In this document: piece by piece, positions 51,616 through 60,103 of the stretch
Layout: every line of letters begins with the position of its first letter
How positions within the stretch are numbered: position 1 is the first letter of the stretch
Position numbers and translations under genes: made by a program
Notes under the pieces: model-generated
What the model saw: the letters and a program-made list of their open reading frames with translations, nothing else
Database searches by the model: none
Told to the model about the DNA's origin: nothing
Assembly: GCA_016235815.1 (NCBI GenBank)
Contig: JACRIM010000030.1
Location: forward strand, 104,291-168,290
Direction: 5' to 3'
DNA: 64,000 nucleotides
DNA from: Planctomycetota bacterium
GTDB taxonomy: Bacteria; Planctomycetota; Phycisphaerae; UBA1845; UTPLA1

Positions 51616-52038
51616 TCAAATCTTCGTCAACGTCACACCACCATTGTCCGTCGTAATGGTCGTGCTGCCGATGGTGAGGATCGTTGAGAACTTGCCGTCG
51701 ATGATGTTTTTGTCGGCGTTGAGCGTGCCTTCGAAGACGTTGTTGTCCGAGGTTTCAATGCGGACGTTGTTGCCGGAGACTCGGGTCAGGCGGTGAACGT
51801 CGGGCTGGGACACTGTCGTCGCGCCGACCGTGATTCTCCGTTCGACAAGCCGACCGGACTCGTTGAACACCAGGATTTCCTGAAGGCTGGGGTTGCTGGC
51901 GAGCAGGACGTTCCACGCCCCGAACAGAATGGCCTCTGCCGGCGGCGTGACGTTGAAGCCAATATTGCAACTCGGGACGACCGCCAGGAGGGCGACGACA
52001 AACAAACCAGCAACGAATTGATTTCGGCGGGAAGCCAT
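51616..52038 (-). CDS. Lipoprotein, 140 aa
   Basis: Signal with lipobox-like VPSC (MASRRNQFVAGLFVVALLAVVPSC). The mature 115 residues are beta-rich with short repeats (VRIETSDNNVFEGTLN, DGKFSTILTIGSTTITTD), resembling small beta-sandwich lipoproteins. No family recognised. Divergent from the sigma factor gene. Confidence 0.75.
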   Translation of the reverse strand: MASRRNQFVAGLFVVALLAVVPSCNIGFNVTPPAEAILFGAWNVLLASNPSLQEILVFNESGRLVERRITVGATTVSQPDVHRLTRVSGNNVRIETSDNNVFEGTLNADKNIIDGKFSTILTIGSTTITTDNGGVTLTKI

Positions 52039-52258
52039 GGATGCACCCCAAATGGTTGCGGCGAGGCAAGGGTCGTCGCTGGGCGACGTTCACTCATTAG
52101 AGCGTACCCTAGTTTATCGGCGGAACGGCGGATAGGGCTTTCCCCCTCGCGATCGCCCACCCACTGGGTCGCAATTCAAGCCCTTGACGGGTCGATCCAT
52201 TTTCGGTCCTAATGGCGGGAATAACCGCTGGTGGGGACTGGTTTTAAGTGAGGACGTA

Positions 52259-52861
52259 ATGCCGAATGGGCCGCAGAACGCCCCGAAAGCCGCGACAGAT
52301 GCTGAGGCCGCGCGCCAATTTAATGAACTGGTGCTGCCGCATTTGGACGTCGTCTATCGGGTAGCGCTCAAGCTCAGCGGCCGAACGGCTGAGGCCGACG
52401 ATCTGGTTCAGGAGACGTTTCTCCGGGCCTTTCGTAGCTTCCAGTCGTTCGAGCTTCGGGCGTATGGTGCCAAGCCGTGGCTCCTGAAGATCCTGCACAA
52501 CGCCTACTTCACGCGTCGCGGGCAGGAGCAACGCAGCCCGTCGCTGATGGACGACATCGGCGTCGATGACGTCGCGGCCGGTGACCTGGTGGAGCCGATC
52601 GGCCCCCTCGGCATCGGCGAGTTGAATTGGGAAGGCTTCGACGAAGAGTTGAAGCACGCGGTGGAACGGTTGGCGCCCGAGTATCGCTCGGTGTTGACCC
52701 TGTGGGCGCTGGGAGACCTGAGCTATAAGGAAATTGCGGACGTTTTGGGCGTTGCGCTGGGGACGGTCATGAGCCGGCTCTACCGGGCGCGCAAGCAACT
52801 GACGGAAACGCTAAAGGAATATGCTGAATCTCGTGGGATTCGGCCGACGACGAATTTATGA
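52259..52861 (+). CDS. ECF sigma factor
   Basis: 200 residues. Region 2 (about 20-85) contains YRVALKLSGRTAEADDLVQE and TFLRAFRSFQSFE. Region 4 (about 135-190) contains YRSVLTLWALGDLSYKEIAD and LGVALGTVMSRLYRARKQL. Extracytoplasmic-function sigma, paired with the anti-sigma encoded next. The ATG at 52259 has GAGG six bases upstream; longer in-frame starts lack similarity. The stop overlaps the anti-sigma start (ATGA). Confidence 0.93.
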   Translation: MPNGPQNAPKAATDAEAARQFNELVLPHLDVVYRVALKLSGRTAEADDLVQETFLRAFRSFQSFELRAYGAKPWLLKILHNAYFTRRGQEQRSPSLMDDIGVDDVAAGDLVEPIGPLGIGELNWEGFDEELKHAVERLAPEYRSVLTLWALGDLSYKEIADVLGVALGTVMSRLYRARKQLTETLKEYAESRGIRPTTNL

Positions 52862-53781
52862 ACTGCAACGATGCTCGAAAACACCTGCACCCCTTCGCCG
52901 ACGGCGAGTTGCCTGCGCCGCAGTCGGAGGCTGTTTCGAAACACATCGCAGCGTGCCCACAGTGTGAACAATCGGTTCGAGATCAACAGGCGTTGCGAGC
53001 GGTCGTGTGCAAGGTGATTGAGCGCGAGCCGGTGCCCGAGGAACTGAAATTCAAGATCAACGCGGCCGTGATGAGTGAGGTTCGGCCGGTACCGTACGCG
53101 GCAGGCAGCGGAATCTTCGCCACGCGGCTCCGGGCATACTCCATGGCCGCGTGCCTGTTGCTTGTGGCCGGTCTGTTTCTCTGGCGAAGCGCCTGGCAGA
53201 CGGGCACATCGCCGGGCGGCGTGAACATCCGCGAAACGTCCGACACCGTGCCGCGGTTCGCTCGCATGGTGAGCAATGTACACGACATGTGCTGCGCCCA
53301 TGGCCCGAATCATCACGCGCGATCGCTTCCTACCAAGCTCGCCGCTCTCGAGCCGGCCATCTGTTCGCACTTTAGCAACAAGATCAAGGCGCTCGCGCCC
53401 GATCTGACGGCCCATGGCTATCGCTTCGAGTCCGCGAATTTCTGCGGCGTGCTGGAGGCTCCGGAGGCCGCGGGCGGACATCTGATCTACACCCATGAGT
53501 CCAAGCCGGCGCGGCTTTCATTCTTCAGCATCCCACAGTGGGATGACCTGGGTGGATGCATGGCGGCATGTGGCGAGGCAGCGGGCTGTCGACAATGCGA
53601 AGTGCCGCAGAAGGATGGCAAGACACTGGCCATTCTGACCTGGACGAAGAACGGAACGACCTACGTCTGTTGCGGGCCCGAGCCGGTGTCGGTGATCGCG
53701 TCGATGTTTTCGCAGGCCCGGCTGGCGATGGCCCGCATTGACGATGAACTGGGCCTGACGCTGATGCTGCCCCGTCGATAA
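52858..53781 (+). CDS. Zinc-finger anti-sigma factor with cysteine-rich sensor domain
   Basis: 307 residues. Residues 1-45 are a zf-HC2 anti-sigma domain (HLHPFADGELPAPQSEAV, then HIAACPQC with the His-x3-Cys-x2-Cys zinc site). One membrane helix (AYSMAACLLLVAGLFLW, about 90-107). The ~200-residue outer domain is rich in Cys and His: MCCAHGPNHH, ICSHF, NFCGV, GGCMAACGEAAGCRQCEV, YVCCGPEP. This pattern suggests metal or redox sensing that releases the sigma factor. Coupled to the sigma gene by ATGA overlap. Confidence 0.9.
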   Translation: MNCNDARKHLHPFADGELPAPQSEAVSKHIAACPQCEQSVRDQQALRAVVCKVIEREPVPEELKFKINAAVMSEVRPVPYAAGSGIFATRLRAYSMAACLLLVAGLFLWRSAWQTGTSPGGVNIRETSDTVPRFARMVSNVHDMCCAHGPNHHARSLPTKLAALEPAICSHFSNKIKALAPDLTAHGYRFESANFCGVLEAPEAAGGHLIYTHESKPARLSFFSIPQWDDLGGCMAACGEAAGCRQCEVPQKDGKTLAILTWTKNGTTYVCCGPEPVSVIASMFSQARLAMARIDDELGLTLMLPRR

Positions 53782-53829
53782 CTGTGACGCTTCCCATCGA
53801 CGAATCCGCGCTTTAGACTCGCCGGGGAT

Positions 53830-54252
53830 ATGAACACCACATGCATCCTGCCGCTCGCCGCCGTCGATCTTGGCTACGGCCCTATCGGTCTGCTTATTGC
53901 ATTCGTGATGGTCGTTGCCACGGGGATTATCGTCGTCACCCAGACCATGCCCAAGGCCAAGCGCAGCGGCCCGCGCAAGGATGCCACCTACGAAAGCGGC
54001 ATGGAGCCGGTGGGCGACGCACGACAACGGTTCAATGTGCGGTTTTACATGGTGGCGATGTTGTTTCTGCTTTTCGATGTTGAATTGATCTTCATGTACC
54101 CCTGGGCGCGGGTCTTCACGCAATCCGCCCATGCGGGCGCGGCCGCGGCGGCCGACACCACGTTTCTGTTTTTTGAAATGGTGATCTTCTTTGTGATCCT
54201 GCTCGTAGGCTTTATCTACGCCTGGGGCAAGGGCATCTTTCAGTACGACTAG
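53830..54252 (+). CDS. nuoA: NADH-quinone oxidoreductase subunit A
   Basis: 140 residues, three membrane helices. TYESGMEPVGDARQRFNVRF then YMVAMLFLLFDVELIFMYPW is the invariant NuoA/NDUFA3 (ND3) signature with the acidic residue in the second helix. Part of the membrane arm of complex I. It stands alone here: no nuoB-N follow, only a convergent gene. Unusual, since nuoA normally starts a long operon. The loop between helices 2 and 3 has an Ala-rich insertion (AHAGAAAAADT). Confidence 0.95.
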   Translation: MNTTCILPLAAVDLGYGPIGLLIAFVMVVATGIIVVTQTMPKAKRSGPRKDATYESGMEPVGDARQRFNVRFYMVAMLFLLFDVELIFMYPWARVFTQSAHAGAAAAADTTFLFFEMVIFFVILLVGFIYAWGKGIFQYD

Positions 54253-54280
54253 CGTGGCATCCGTCTGATCGGTTCGAATC

Positions 54281-55981
54281 TCACGGCACGAGTTGGTCGA
54301 CGAAGGCCGCGATATCCCTTCCATCGACGCCGGCGTCGTTGTTGAGATTGGCGGCGCAGGGCGAGCACGGCGGACCGCCGAGCAATGCGCTGACGAAGGC
54401 ATCCACATCGACAAGATCAACCACCGTATCGCAATTCGCATCCGCGGCGTTGCACCCGATGACGCTTCCGACGAGCGTCAAGGTCAGGGCGCTGCCGGTC
54501 GTCTCACCGGCGAGATTTTCGTCGGACACGGAGATGATATACGTCGCAGAAAACGATCCGGCGCTGCTGGTGTCGAACGAGGCCGTGAGCGATTGGCTCG
54601 ATGCCGCGGGGATGTTCGCGATGGGTGCGAGGTCTGAGTAGAGGGTTGCCGAATCGCCGGAGGGGGCGACGCCGTCGATATCGAGTTTCGCGGTGTAGCC
54701 CACGACGGACTCGAGATTGTGAATCGAAAACGGGAGCGTGACCACGCCGCCCGGCGTGAGCGAACCGAAGTCGATGGTGAGCGTGTTCTGGTCGGCCATT
54801 GCGTCGAACGATGCGTTGGAATGGTCGAGCACGGTTGCGACCACGGTGATCGTGTCGTTTCCGTCGGCGCTTCCCTGACCTGCGGCGGCACTGGTCAGGT
54901 CGGTATTGTCAATCGTGATGACGCCCGACTTCGCACCCACGGGGGCAACCGAGGCCAATGCGACATTGAGGGGCCTATTCTGAAGACCACCAACGAATGC
55001 CTGCCCCTGCCCTGCCGTGGTGGACGATGCATCGCCTGACACGGCACTATCAAACGTGGTGGGTGTCGTGCCTGATTTGTTCAGCGTCACGACTTGGGCG
55101 GCAGGAGCCGCGGCGCCAATGATGACACTGCCGAAATCAACCGTCGCGCTCGAATACCCGTCGGCCGGCTCAACGCCACCGATGTACAAGCGAGAATCAT
55201 TCGGCCCGCTGCCATACACAGCCCAGACAAATTCAGGACGATCGACATATGGATTTCGATTGTGCTGGTAGTCGGTATAGATCTTGTGGTTGCGCTTGCG
55301 CTCGGGTGTGCTTGGTGGGTCGGCGTAGTGCCAGGCAACAAGCGTCGCGAGTTTTCCGAAATTATTGTCTGACGCCGTAATCGTTGCGACGTTGTCGGTC
55401 AGGGTCAGGTTCCGCGGAAACCCATCGTTTGCGTCGGCCTCATATCGAGTATCAAGATAAAACGCACCGCGAGCCAGATCGCCTTTTTCAATCGGCCTCG
55501 GCTCCCAGCGAGTCGAATCCGTTCGGCATTCCGGAGCCGAGGCGTGGGCAGGCGTCGTTCCGCCGACGTCATCGTAGTACTTGTTACCGCGGGAGCTGTT
55601 CACGCTCGAATTGCACGGTCGCAAATTGAACAAATCGCTGTACGCGGGTGTGGTGCTGTCCAGTCCGTACGAATTAGGCCAACAATGTTCGGTGTCATTG
55701 CCGCCGGCCGGAAAGCTTGATTTCAATGCGGACAGCCCGGAATACACCAGAATGAGATTAAGCGAGTTGTTCGGATCTTCATCAAGCGTGCGGATGGGAT
55801 CCGCGCGGTTCGAATAAGAGATCACCGTATGGTTGTCGATGATTTCGTTGAGCTGGGCCTTGAGCGTCGCGCCTGTGCCGGTGGCCGTCGAGTAATACGC
55901 CGGTGGCGGGTCGTATTGGGCCAAGGTTGGAAATGCGAATAACGCCGGGAGTGATCCAATGATTTGAAGTAGCCGACGCAT
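54281..55981 (-). CDS. Secreted endonuclease I with anchor domain and dockerin-like tail
   Basis: 566 residues. Signal peptide (MRRLLQIIGSLPALFAFPTL, cleavage near AQ). Endonuclease I (EndA/NucM, beta-beta-alpha-metal) domain at about 30-260: GNDTEHCWPNSYG holds the catalytic His, and DLFNLRPCNSSVNSSRGNKY and HYADPPSTPERKRNHKIYTD are family landmarks. Then an Ig-like ASPM-SPD-2/choice-of-anchor D domain (about 270-480), and two dockerin-like calcium repeats ending the protein (DANCDTVVDLVDVDAFVSAL and a second). It should degrade extracellular DNA for nutrients. Confidence 0.9.
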   Translation of the reverse strand: MRRLLQIIGSLPALFAFPTLAQYDPPPAYYSTATGTGATLKAQLNEIIDNHTVISYSNRADPIRTLDEDPNNSLNLILVYSGLSALKSSFPAGGNDTEHCWPNSYGLDSTTPAYSDLFNLRPCNSSVNSSRGNKYYDDVGGTTPAHASAPECRTDSTRWEPRPIEKGDLARGAFYLDTRYEADANDGFPRNLTLTDNVATITASDNNFGKLATLVAWHYADPPSTPERKRNHKIYTDYQHNRNPYVDRPEFVWAVYGSGPNDSRLYIGGVEPADGYSSATVDFGSVIIGAAAPAAQVVTLNKSGTTPTTFDSAVSGDASSTTAGQGQAFVGGLQNRPLNVALASVAPVGAKSGVITIDNTDLTSAAAGQGSADGNDTITVVATVLDHSNASFDAMADQNTLTIDFGSLTPGGVVTLPFSIHNLESVVGYTAKLDIDGVAPSGDSATLYSDLAPIANIPAASSQSLTASFDTSSAGSFSATYIISVSDENLAGETTGSALTLTLVGSVIGCNAADANCDTVVDLVDVDAFVSALLGGPPCSPCAANLNNDAGVDGRDIAAFVDQLVP

Positions 55982-56313
55982 CCGTTCCCCTTCCCAAAGT
56001 GCGGTCGCGGCGGGGCCGCGTGACTCATCATTATAACACGGAACGACAGACCCCCGGTGGCTTTGGGCGAAGATTGTGTTCGGACTTAGACCGCCGCCGA
56101 TCGAACCCGAGCCGATAAGCGTCCGTCCGGCAATTCGCCGTGGTCTCGGAATGCGTCTATTCGCACATCACGAATCGGCCTGAAGAAGGGCGGCAATAAT
56201 CCGGCGAAGGCCGTCGTTTAGCTTGTCAGATCAGCCGCCGATACGAGGCGTTGATCACATGCCTGTTCGAGGCGTGGTGGCCTCGCCCAAAAAGAAAGTC
56301 AAGGAGAATTCGT
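55982..56313. other. Intergenic region, 332 bp
   Basis: Divergent promoter region between the endonuclease I gene and the lipoprotein gene at 56314. AAGGAG at 56301-56306 is the ribosome-binding site of the latter. No RNA gene, repeat or conserved operator was recognised. Confidence 0.5.
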
Positions 56314-57402
56314 ATGTGGAAGCTGAAGGTCTGTTCGTGTACTGGAGCAATCGCAATTCTGGCCGGCGTTGCCTGCAATGGCGTGTCGGGTGGGCTGTTT
56401 GGAGGCTTGGGAAACACCAGCGGTGACCAATCGGCGGTTGCGCGATTCCTGCCCGAAGGTGTATCCCTCGATGTGAGTGAGTTGCCCAATGATGACGCCG
56501 GGGCAAGTGACAAATCGAAGGATGACGCGGCAATGGGAATCACCACGCCGTATCAACGCACGCTGCACTCAGCGGCGCGCATCGTGCATAACTTTCATCG
56601 ACTCGCGGATCGCGCCCTTGCCCTCGGCGCGGTAATTCGCAACGACATGACCGATCCGTCGCAGACGCAGGTGTCGGGTACGTTCAATGTCAACGGGACG
56701 GCCGTCGCATACAAGGCCGACTTTACCGCATTCGACATCGATGGCGATGGCACGGCCGACGGCAGCGGAAACGCAGTCGATACGCCGGTCGCGGTTCGCA
56801 TCTGGACCGATCGCGGCAATGGCTATGAGCGGTTTCTCTGTGCCCTTGTGACCACCAAGCCCAGCACCGACAACCTCGGCGCGGGCAGGATGTTCACCAA
56901 GCCCGGCGCTGCAAGGCCCGATGCCCCGGCCGATTTCCAGGCGTTTGTTGAGTGGGACCGCACCGATTCCTCTCACAAGTGGAACGAGGCGTTCATCAGC
57001 GGCGCGCTACGGGATGTGCTAAGTTTGAACAACAGCCACCAGCGCGTGGATGTTCGCGTCGATGGATCGACGAGCGAGTTGGAAAAGACGGTTCGCTCGG
57101 CCACGGAATTCGCGGACAATCCGTACAACCTGACGAGCATCACGTCGTCGGTACACTTCAAACCCGGGAGCGGTTATGCCCTGATGTCCAGCGATGCAAT
57201 GACCACCGGCGGCACATTCGGCTTCACCGATGTCTGCGTCGATCTTGAGAATCAGGTTCTTGCGACCGGCGGCGAGTGCTCCGCGTTCGACACGCAGGAC
57301 ATGAGCTTCATCGATCCGCCGACGACCGGGGCTTCCGACTTCCCGGCCGATTTCCCCGAGACGCCGACGTTTGACGCGACGAGCGACGCCGTCGGCGGCT
57401 GA
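56314..57402 (+). CDS. Lipoprotein with calcium-loop-like motif, 362 aa
   Basis: Signal MWKLKVCSCTGAIAILAGVA with lipobox VAC (followed by N). AAGGAG lies upstream of the ATG. The centre has a beta-rich domain with a calcium-loop-like DIDGDGTADGSGNAVDTPVA and AVRIWTDRGNGYERFL, then more beta strands. The C-terminal part ends in an acidic, Pro-rich tail. Family unknown. The gene is closed by the terminator at 57431-57472. Confidence 0.8.
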   Translation: MWKLKVCSCTGAIAILAGVACNGVSGGLFGGLGNTSGDQSAVARFLPEGVSLDVSELPNDDAGASDKSKDDAAMGITTPYQRTLHSAARIVHNFHRLADRALALGAVIRNDMTDPSQTQVSGTFNVNGTAVAYKADFTAFDIDGDGTADGSGNAVDTPVAVRIWTDRGNGYERFLCALVTTKPSTDNLGAGRMFTKPGAARPDAPADFQAFVEWDRTDSSHKWNEAFISGALRDVLSLNNSHQRVDVRVDGSTSELEKTVRSATEFADNPYNLTSITSSVHFKPGSGYALMSSDAMTTGGTFGFTDVCVDLENQVLATGGECSAFDTQDMSFIDPPTTGASDFPADFPETPTFDATSDAVGG

Positions 57403-57430
57403 TTTACCAACACCGCACACAAACCCCTCA

Positions 57431-57472
57431 GGCCGCCCGCGTTCAACCGAACCGGGCGGTCTGACTTTTTTA
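57431..57472 (+). terminator. Rho-independent terminator
   Basis: Stem CCGCCCG (57433-57439) and CGGGCGG (57453-57459), 13-base loop, then TCTGAC and a run of T at 57466-57471. It lies 28 bases after the lipoprotein stop and abuts the convergent MscS gene. Confidence 0.85.
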
Positions 57473-59479
57473 CGGTACCGGCGGTGTGTGCTTGGCCGGC
57501 GGTGGAGGCGGGCCGTCGGATTCGTATTGGTGAAAAATCGTGCGATGCGGAAACGGAATCTCAATTCCGATTTCATCGAATCGCTTTTTGATCCGCCGGA
57601 GCAATTCGCGTTTGACCGGCCACTGTCGGCCGGGGCGCGTTTTGACGACGAATTTGAGGGTTACCGCTGATTCACCCAGGTTCTCGACGCCGAGCATTTC
57701 AGGATCGTCGAGGATGAAATCGATAAAGGCGGGATCTCGCCGTAAATCGCGTGCGAGGTCGAGGATAACCTGCATCACGCGGTCAACATTCTCCTTGTAT
57801 GCAACGCCAATTTCGAGCACGGCGCGGGACCATTCGTGGGTCTTGTTGCTGACGGTGGTAATCTGGCCATTGGGAATGAAATGCACGGTGCCTTCGAGGT
57901 CGCGTAGCACCGTGATACGAAGCGTGATTTGCTCGACCTGTCCGCTGATTCCGCAGACGGTGATGACATCATTAATGCCGTACTGATGCTCCAACAGGAT
58001 CATGAATCCCGTGAAGTAGTCGCGGATAAGGTTTTGCGCGCCGAAAGCCACGGCCAAGCCGATGACGGCCGCACCTCCCATCAGCGGCAGGATGTTCACG
58101 CCCAATTCCGTCAGGATCATGAAACAGCCGCCGACGATGATGGCGACGCCGGCCGCATTGCTGAAGACGGAGATCAGCGTTCGGGCCCGATTCTCTCGCT
58201 CTTCCACCGTGCCGCGGTCATTTGCTCGTGAAAGCAAGAACACGAGCCGTCCACGCGATCGCCGCGTGAGCCATAGCAATACGGCCATGCCCACGAGAAC
58301 CGTTAAGACCTTCGGCCCCGATTCAATGATCCAACGGCGGATGTTCTGCGGGGCGAAGGGGTTCTTAAGCTCTACGACTTTCTTCTCGGCACTCTCCGCC
58401 TCGCGGGCCTTTTGTTCAGCCTCCCTCAAAGCGTTGATGTGTTCATTTTGGACGCCGCTCAATTCGACCTGGAGCTCCTCAAGATGCTTGGACCGGTCGG
58501 CGACGTCTTTTTGCGCATCCAGGGCACGCTGCTCGGCCTCGGAGATTTTTGCGAGATACTCCTGCAATTGGGCCTGCGGCGCGCCTTGTGACCACTTCGC
58601 ACGCCATTCATCGCGAAGTGATCGTGCGGTCTCCTGGGCGTTGTCTTCCTTCTTGCGCGCGGTGTCGAGTTGCTTCCGCTCCAAGTCGATGGACTTCTGC
58701 AACGCATCCATTCGTTCGTTGATGGACTTGGCAACGCTTTTTGCCTCCGCGGCCTCCACTTGTTTGACTTGCGCTACCTTGCTGGCCTCGATCAATTCCT
58801 TGGACGGCGGCTTTACTTCGAGGATTGATTGGCCGGATCCGCCCTTGCCTTCGAGCGCCTTTTCGATGGCTCCCATCGGGGTAAGCGGTGCAACGTCTTT
58901 TGCCGACGAGGCATCCGTGCCGGGCGCAACCACGGGCGGGCCGACCGGCTGACTCGTGGGTGGCGCATCCGGTTTAGGTGACGACGCAACGGGCTGCGTC
59001 GTGGGCGGCGCGAGCAACCGCTGCAACGCATCGCGATCCCGCTGCAGCTTCTGTTCGAGGGTGACGACCTGTTCCTGTCTGGTCTTTCGTTCTTGAATTG
59101 CAAGGTCGAAGCGATCTTTCGCCAGCTTACGGTTTTTCTCGATCGTCTCGAGTTCGGCTTTGAGCGCGGCCGCGTCTGCCTTTCGCCCCGTTTCCTCCAA
59201 TCGCAGCAAGTCCCGCTTTTTCGCATTCAATTCCGCGTCGATCAGGCGAAACGCCTTGTCCGCCTCGGCATATTCGCCCATCGGGGCTTCGAGCTTTTCC
59301 TTCTGGTCGGCAAGGCGGGCTGACCCCTCATCGATGGCTCGTTGCAGGCGGGCGATTTTTTCGGCATCCGACAGGACTTCGGCCTCCTGCGCCGGCGCGG
59401 TGGTGCCCGGCGACTGCGCATGAAGCGCCGCCGTCGTGATCGCAAGAACGATGAATGCAATGAAGAACTGTCTGATCAT
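57470..59479 (-). CDS. MscS-family mechanosensitive channel with long coiled coil
   Basis: About 669 residues. Signal/first helix (MIRQFFIAFIVLAITTAALHA). Residues ~40-380 are almost entirely charged coiled coil (LQRAIDEGSARLADQKEKLE, KQVEAAEAKSVAKSINERMD), with a Pro-rich break near 160-210. The MscS core starts around 395: VLTVLVGMAVLLWLTRRSRG, LGVNILPLMGGAAVIGLAVA, FGAQNLIRDYFTGFMILLEH (pore helix), then the cytoplasmic beta and alpha/beta domains. Similar in layout to MscK/large planctomycete channels. It relieves osmotic pressure. The MazG-like gene upstream ends inside the N-terminal leader codons. Confidence 0.9.
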   Translation of the reverse strand: MIRQFFIAFIVLAITTAALHAQSPGTTAPAQEAEVLSDAEKIARLQRAIDEGSARLADQKEKLEAPMGEYAEADKAFRLIDAELNAKKRDLLRLEETGRKADAAALKAELETIEKNRKLAKDRFDLAIQERKTRQEQVVTLEQKLQRDRDALQRLLAPPTTQPVASSPKPDAPPTSQPVGPPVVAPGTDASSAKDVAPLTPMGAIEKALEGKGGSGQSILEVKPPSKELIEASKVAQVKQVEAAEAKSVAKSINERMDALQKSIDLERKQLDTARKKEDNAQETARSLRDEWRAKWSQGAPQAQLQEYLAKISEAEQRALDAQKDVADRSKHLEELQVELSGVQNEHINALREAEQKAREAESAEKKVVELKNPFAPQNIRRWIIESGPKVLTVLVGMAVLLWLTRRSRGRLVFLLSRANDRGTVEERENRARTLISVFSNAAGVAIIVGGCFMILTELGVNILPLMGGAAVIGLAVAFGAQNLIRDYFTGFMILLEHQYGINDVITVCGISGQVEQITLRITVLRDLEGTVHFIPNGQITTVSNKTHEWSRAVLEIGVAYKENVDRVMQVILDLARDLRRDPAFIDFILDDPEMLGVENLGESAVTLKFVVKTRPGRQWPVKRELLRRIKKRFDEIGIEIPFPHRTIFHQYESDGPPPPPAKHTPPVP

Positions 59480-59511
59480 TCGCCCCAACCGCCCTTTACG
59501 CCCTGCCGCCT

Positions 59512-59862
59512 TCAACGAAACCGCCCCCGAAACCGATCGGCCGGATACTTGGCCGCGTTCTTCACCATCTTTTCGCGGAGCGCCGTAGACACGTCGATCT
59601 CCAGCGCGTTAGCGAAGCTCAGGGCAAAACAGAGGATATCCGCCAATTCCTCCCGGACTTGTTGCATCGTCTCCGCTTTATCAACGATGGCCTTGGCCTC
59701 GGCGTTTTCCAGCCACTGGAAATGCTCCATCAGCTCGGCCGACTCGATGGCGATGGACATGGCCAGATTTTTGGGGGAATGAAACTGACGCCATTCCCGC
59801 TCATCCACAAAGGTCTGAACCTCGGCGCGGAGGTCGGCCAGCGTCGTTGTTTTGTCGCTCAT
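59512..59862 (-). CDS. MazG-like nucleotide pyrophosphohydrolase (RS21-C6/dCTPase type)
   Basis: 116 residues. EREWRQFHSPKNLAMSIAIESAELMEHF (ExxE) and then EELADILCFALSFANAL (ExxD) form the four metal-binding acidic residues of the all-alpha NTP pyrophosphatase fold. It should hydrolyse non-canonical nucleotides (dCTP-like) to monophosphates. The ATG at 59862 has AAGGGA upstream. Same strand and overlapping the extended start of the MscS gene (TTG at 59515), so possibly in one operon. Confidence 0.88.
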   Translation of the reverse strand: MSDKTTTLADLRAEVQTFVDEREWRQFHSPKNLAMSIAIESAELMEHFQWLENAEAKAIVDKAETMQQVREELADILCFALSFANALEIDVSTALREKMVKNAAKYPADRFRGRFR

Positions 59863-60060
59863 CGCGGTCCCTTTCACCAAGTTGCGGCGATTGTGCAGGG
59901 GACCGCCTCAATTCGCAATCGGCCGAAAGATTGTCCGCGGGAGTCATAAGAAACGGGTGCGCTAGATGGAACGGCAACGTTTGGTTAATTTTGTTTTGGG
60001 CGTATTCGTTTGCTGATATGACGATCGATCTTCCGACACGATTCGGTCGTGGTGCATGAT

Positions 60061-60089
60061 GACCCCGGGCCGACTTGCGACCCGGGGTC
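60061..60089. terminator. Strong hairpin downstream of the repeat protein gene
   Basis: GACCCCGGG at 60061-60069 and CCCGGGGTC at 60081-60089 pair perfectly around an 11-base loop, 14 bases beyond the minus-strand stop at 60104. There is no U tract on the minus side, so it may be a 3' stabilising hairpin or a factor-dependent terminator. Bases 59863-60060 hold no other feature I can support. Confidence 0.6.
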
Positions 60090-60103
60090 GGATGTTCGCC
60101 GTC

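Noticed and set aside
54261..54285. GGTTCGAATC, like a tRNA T-loop
   Set aside because: The flanking bases do not pair into a T stem and no acceptor or anticodon stem is found upstream.
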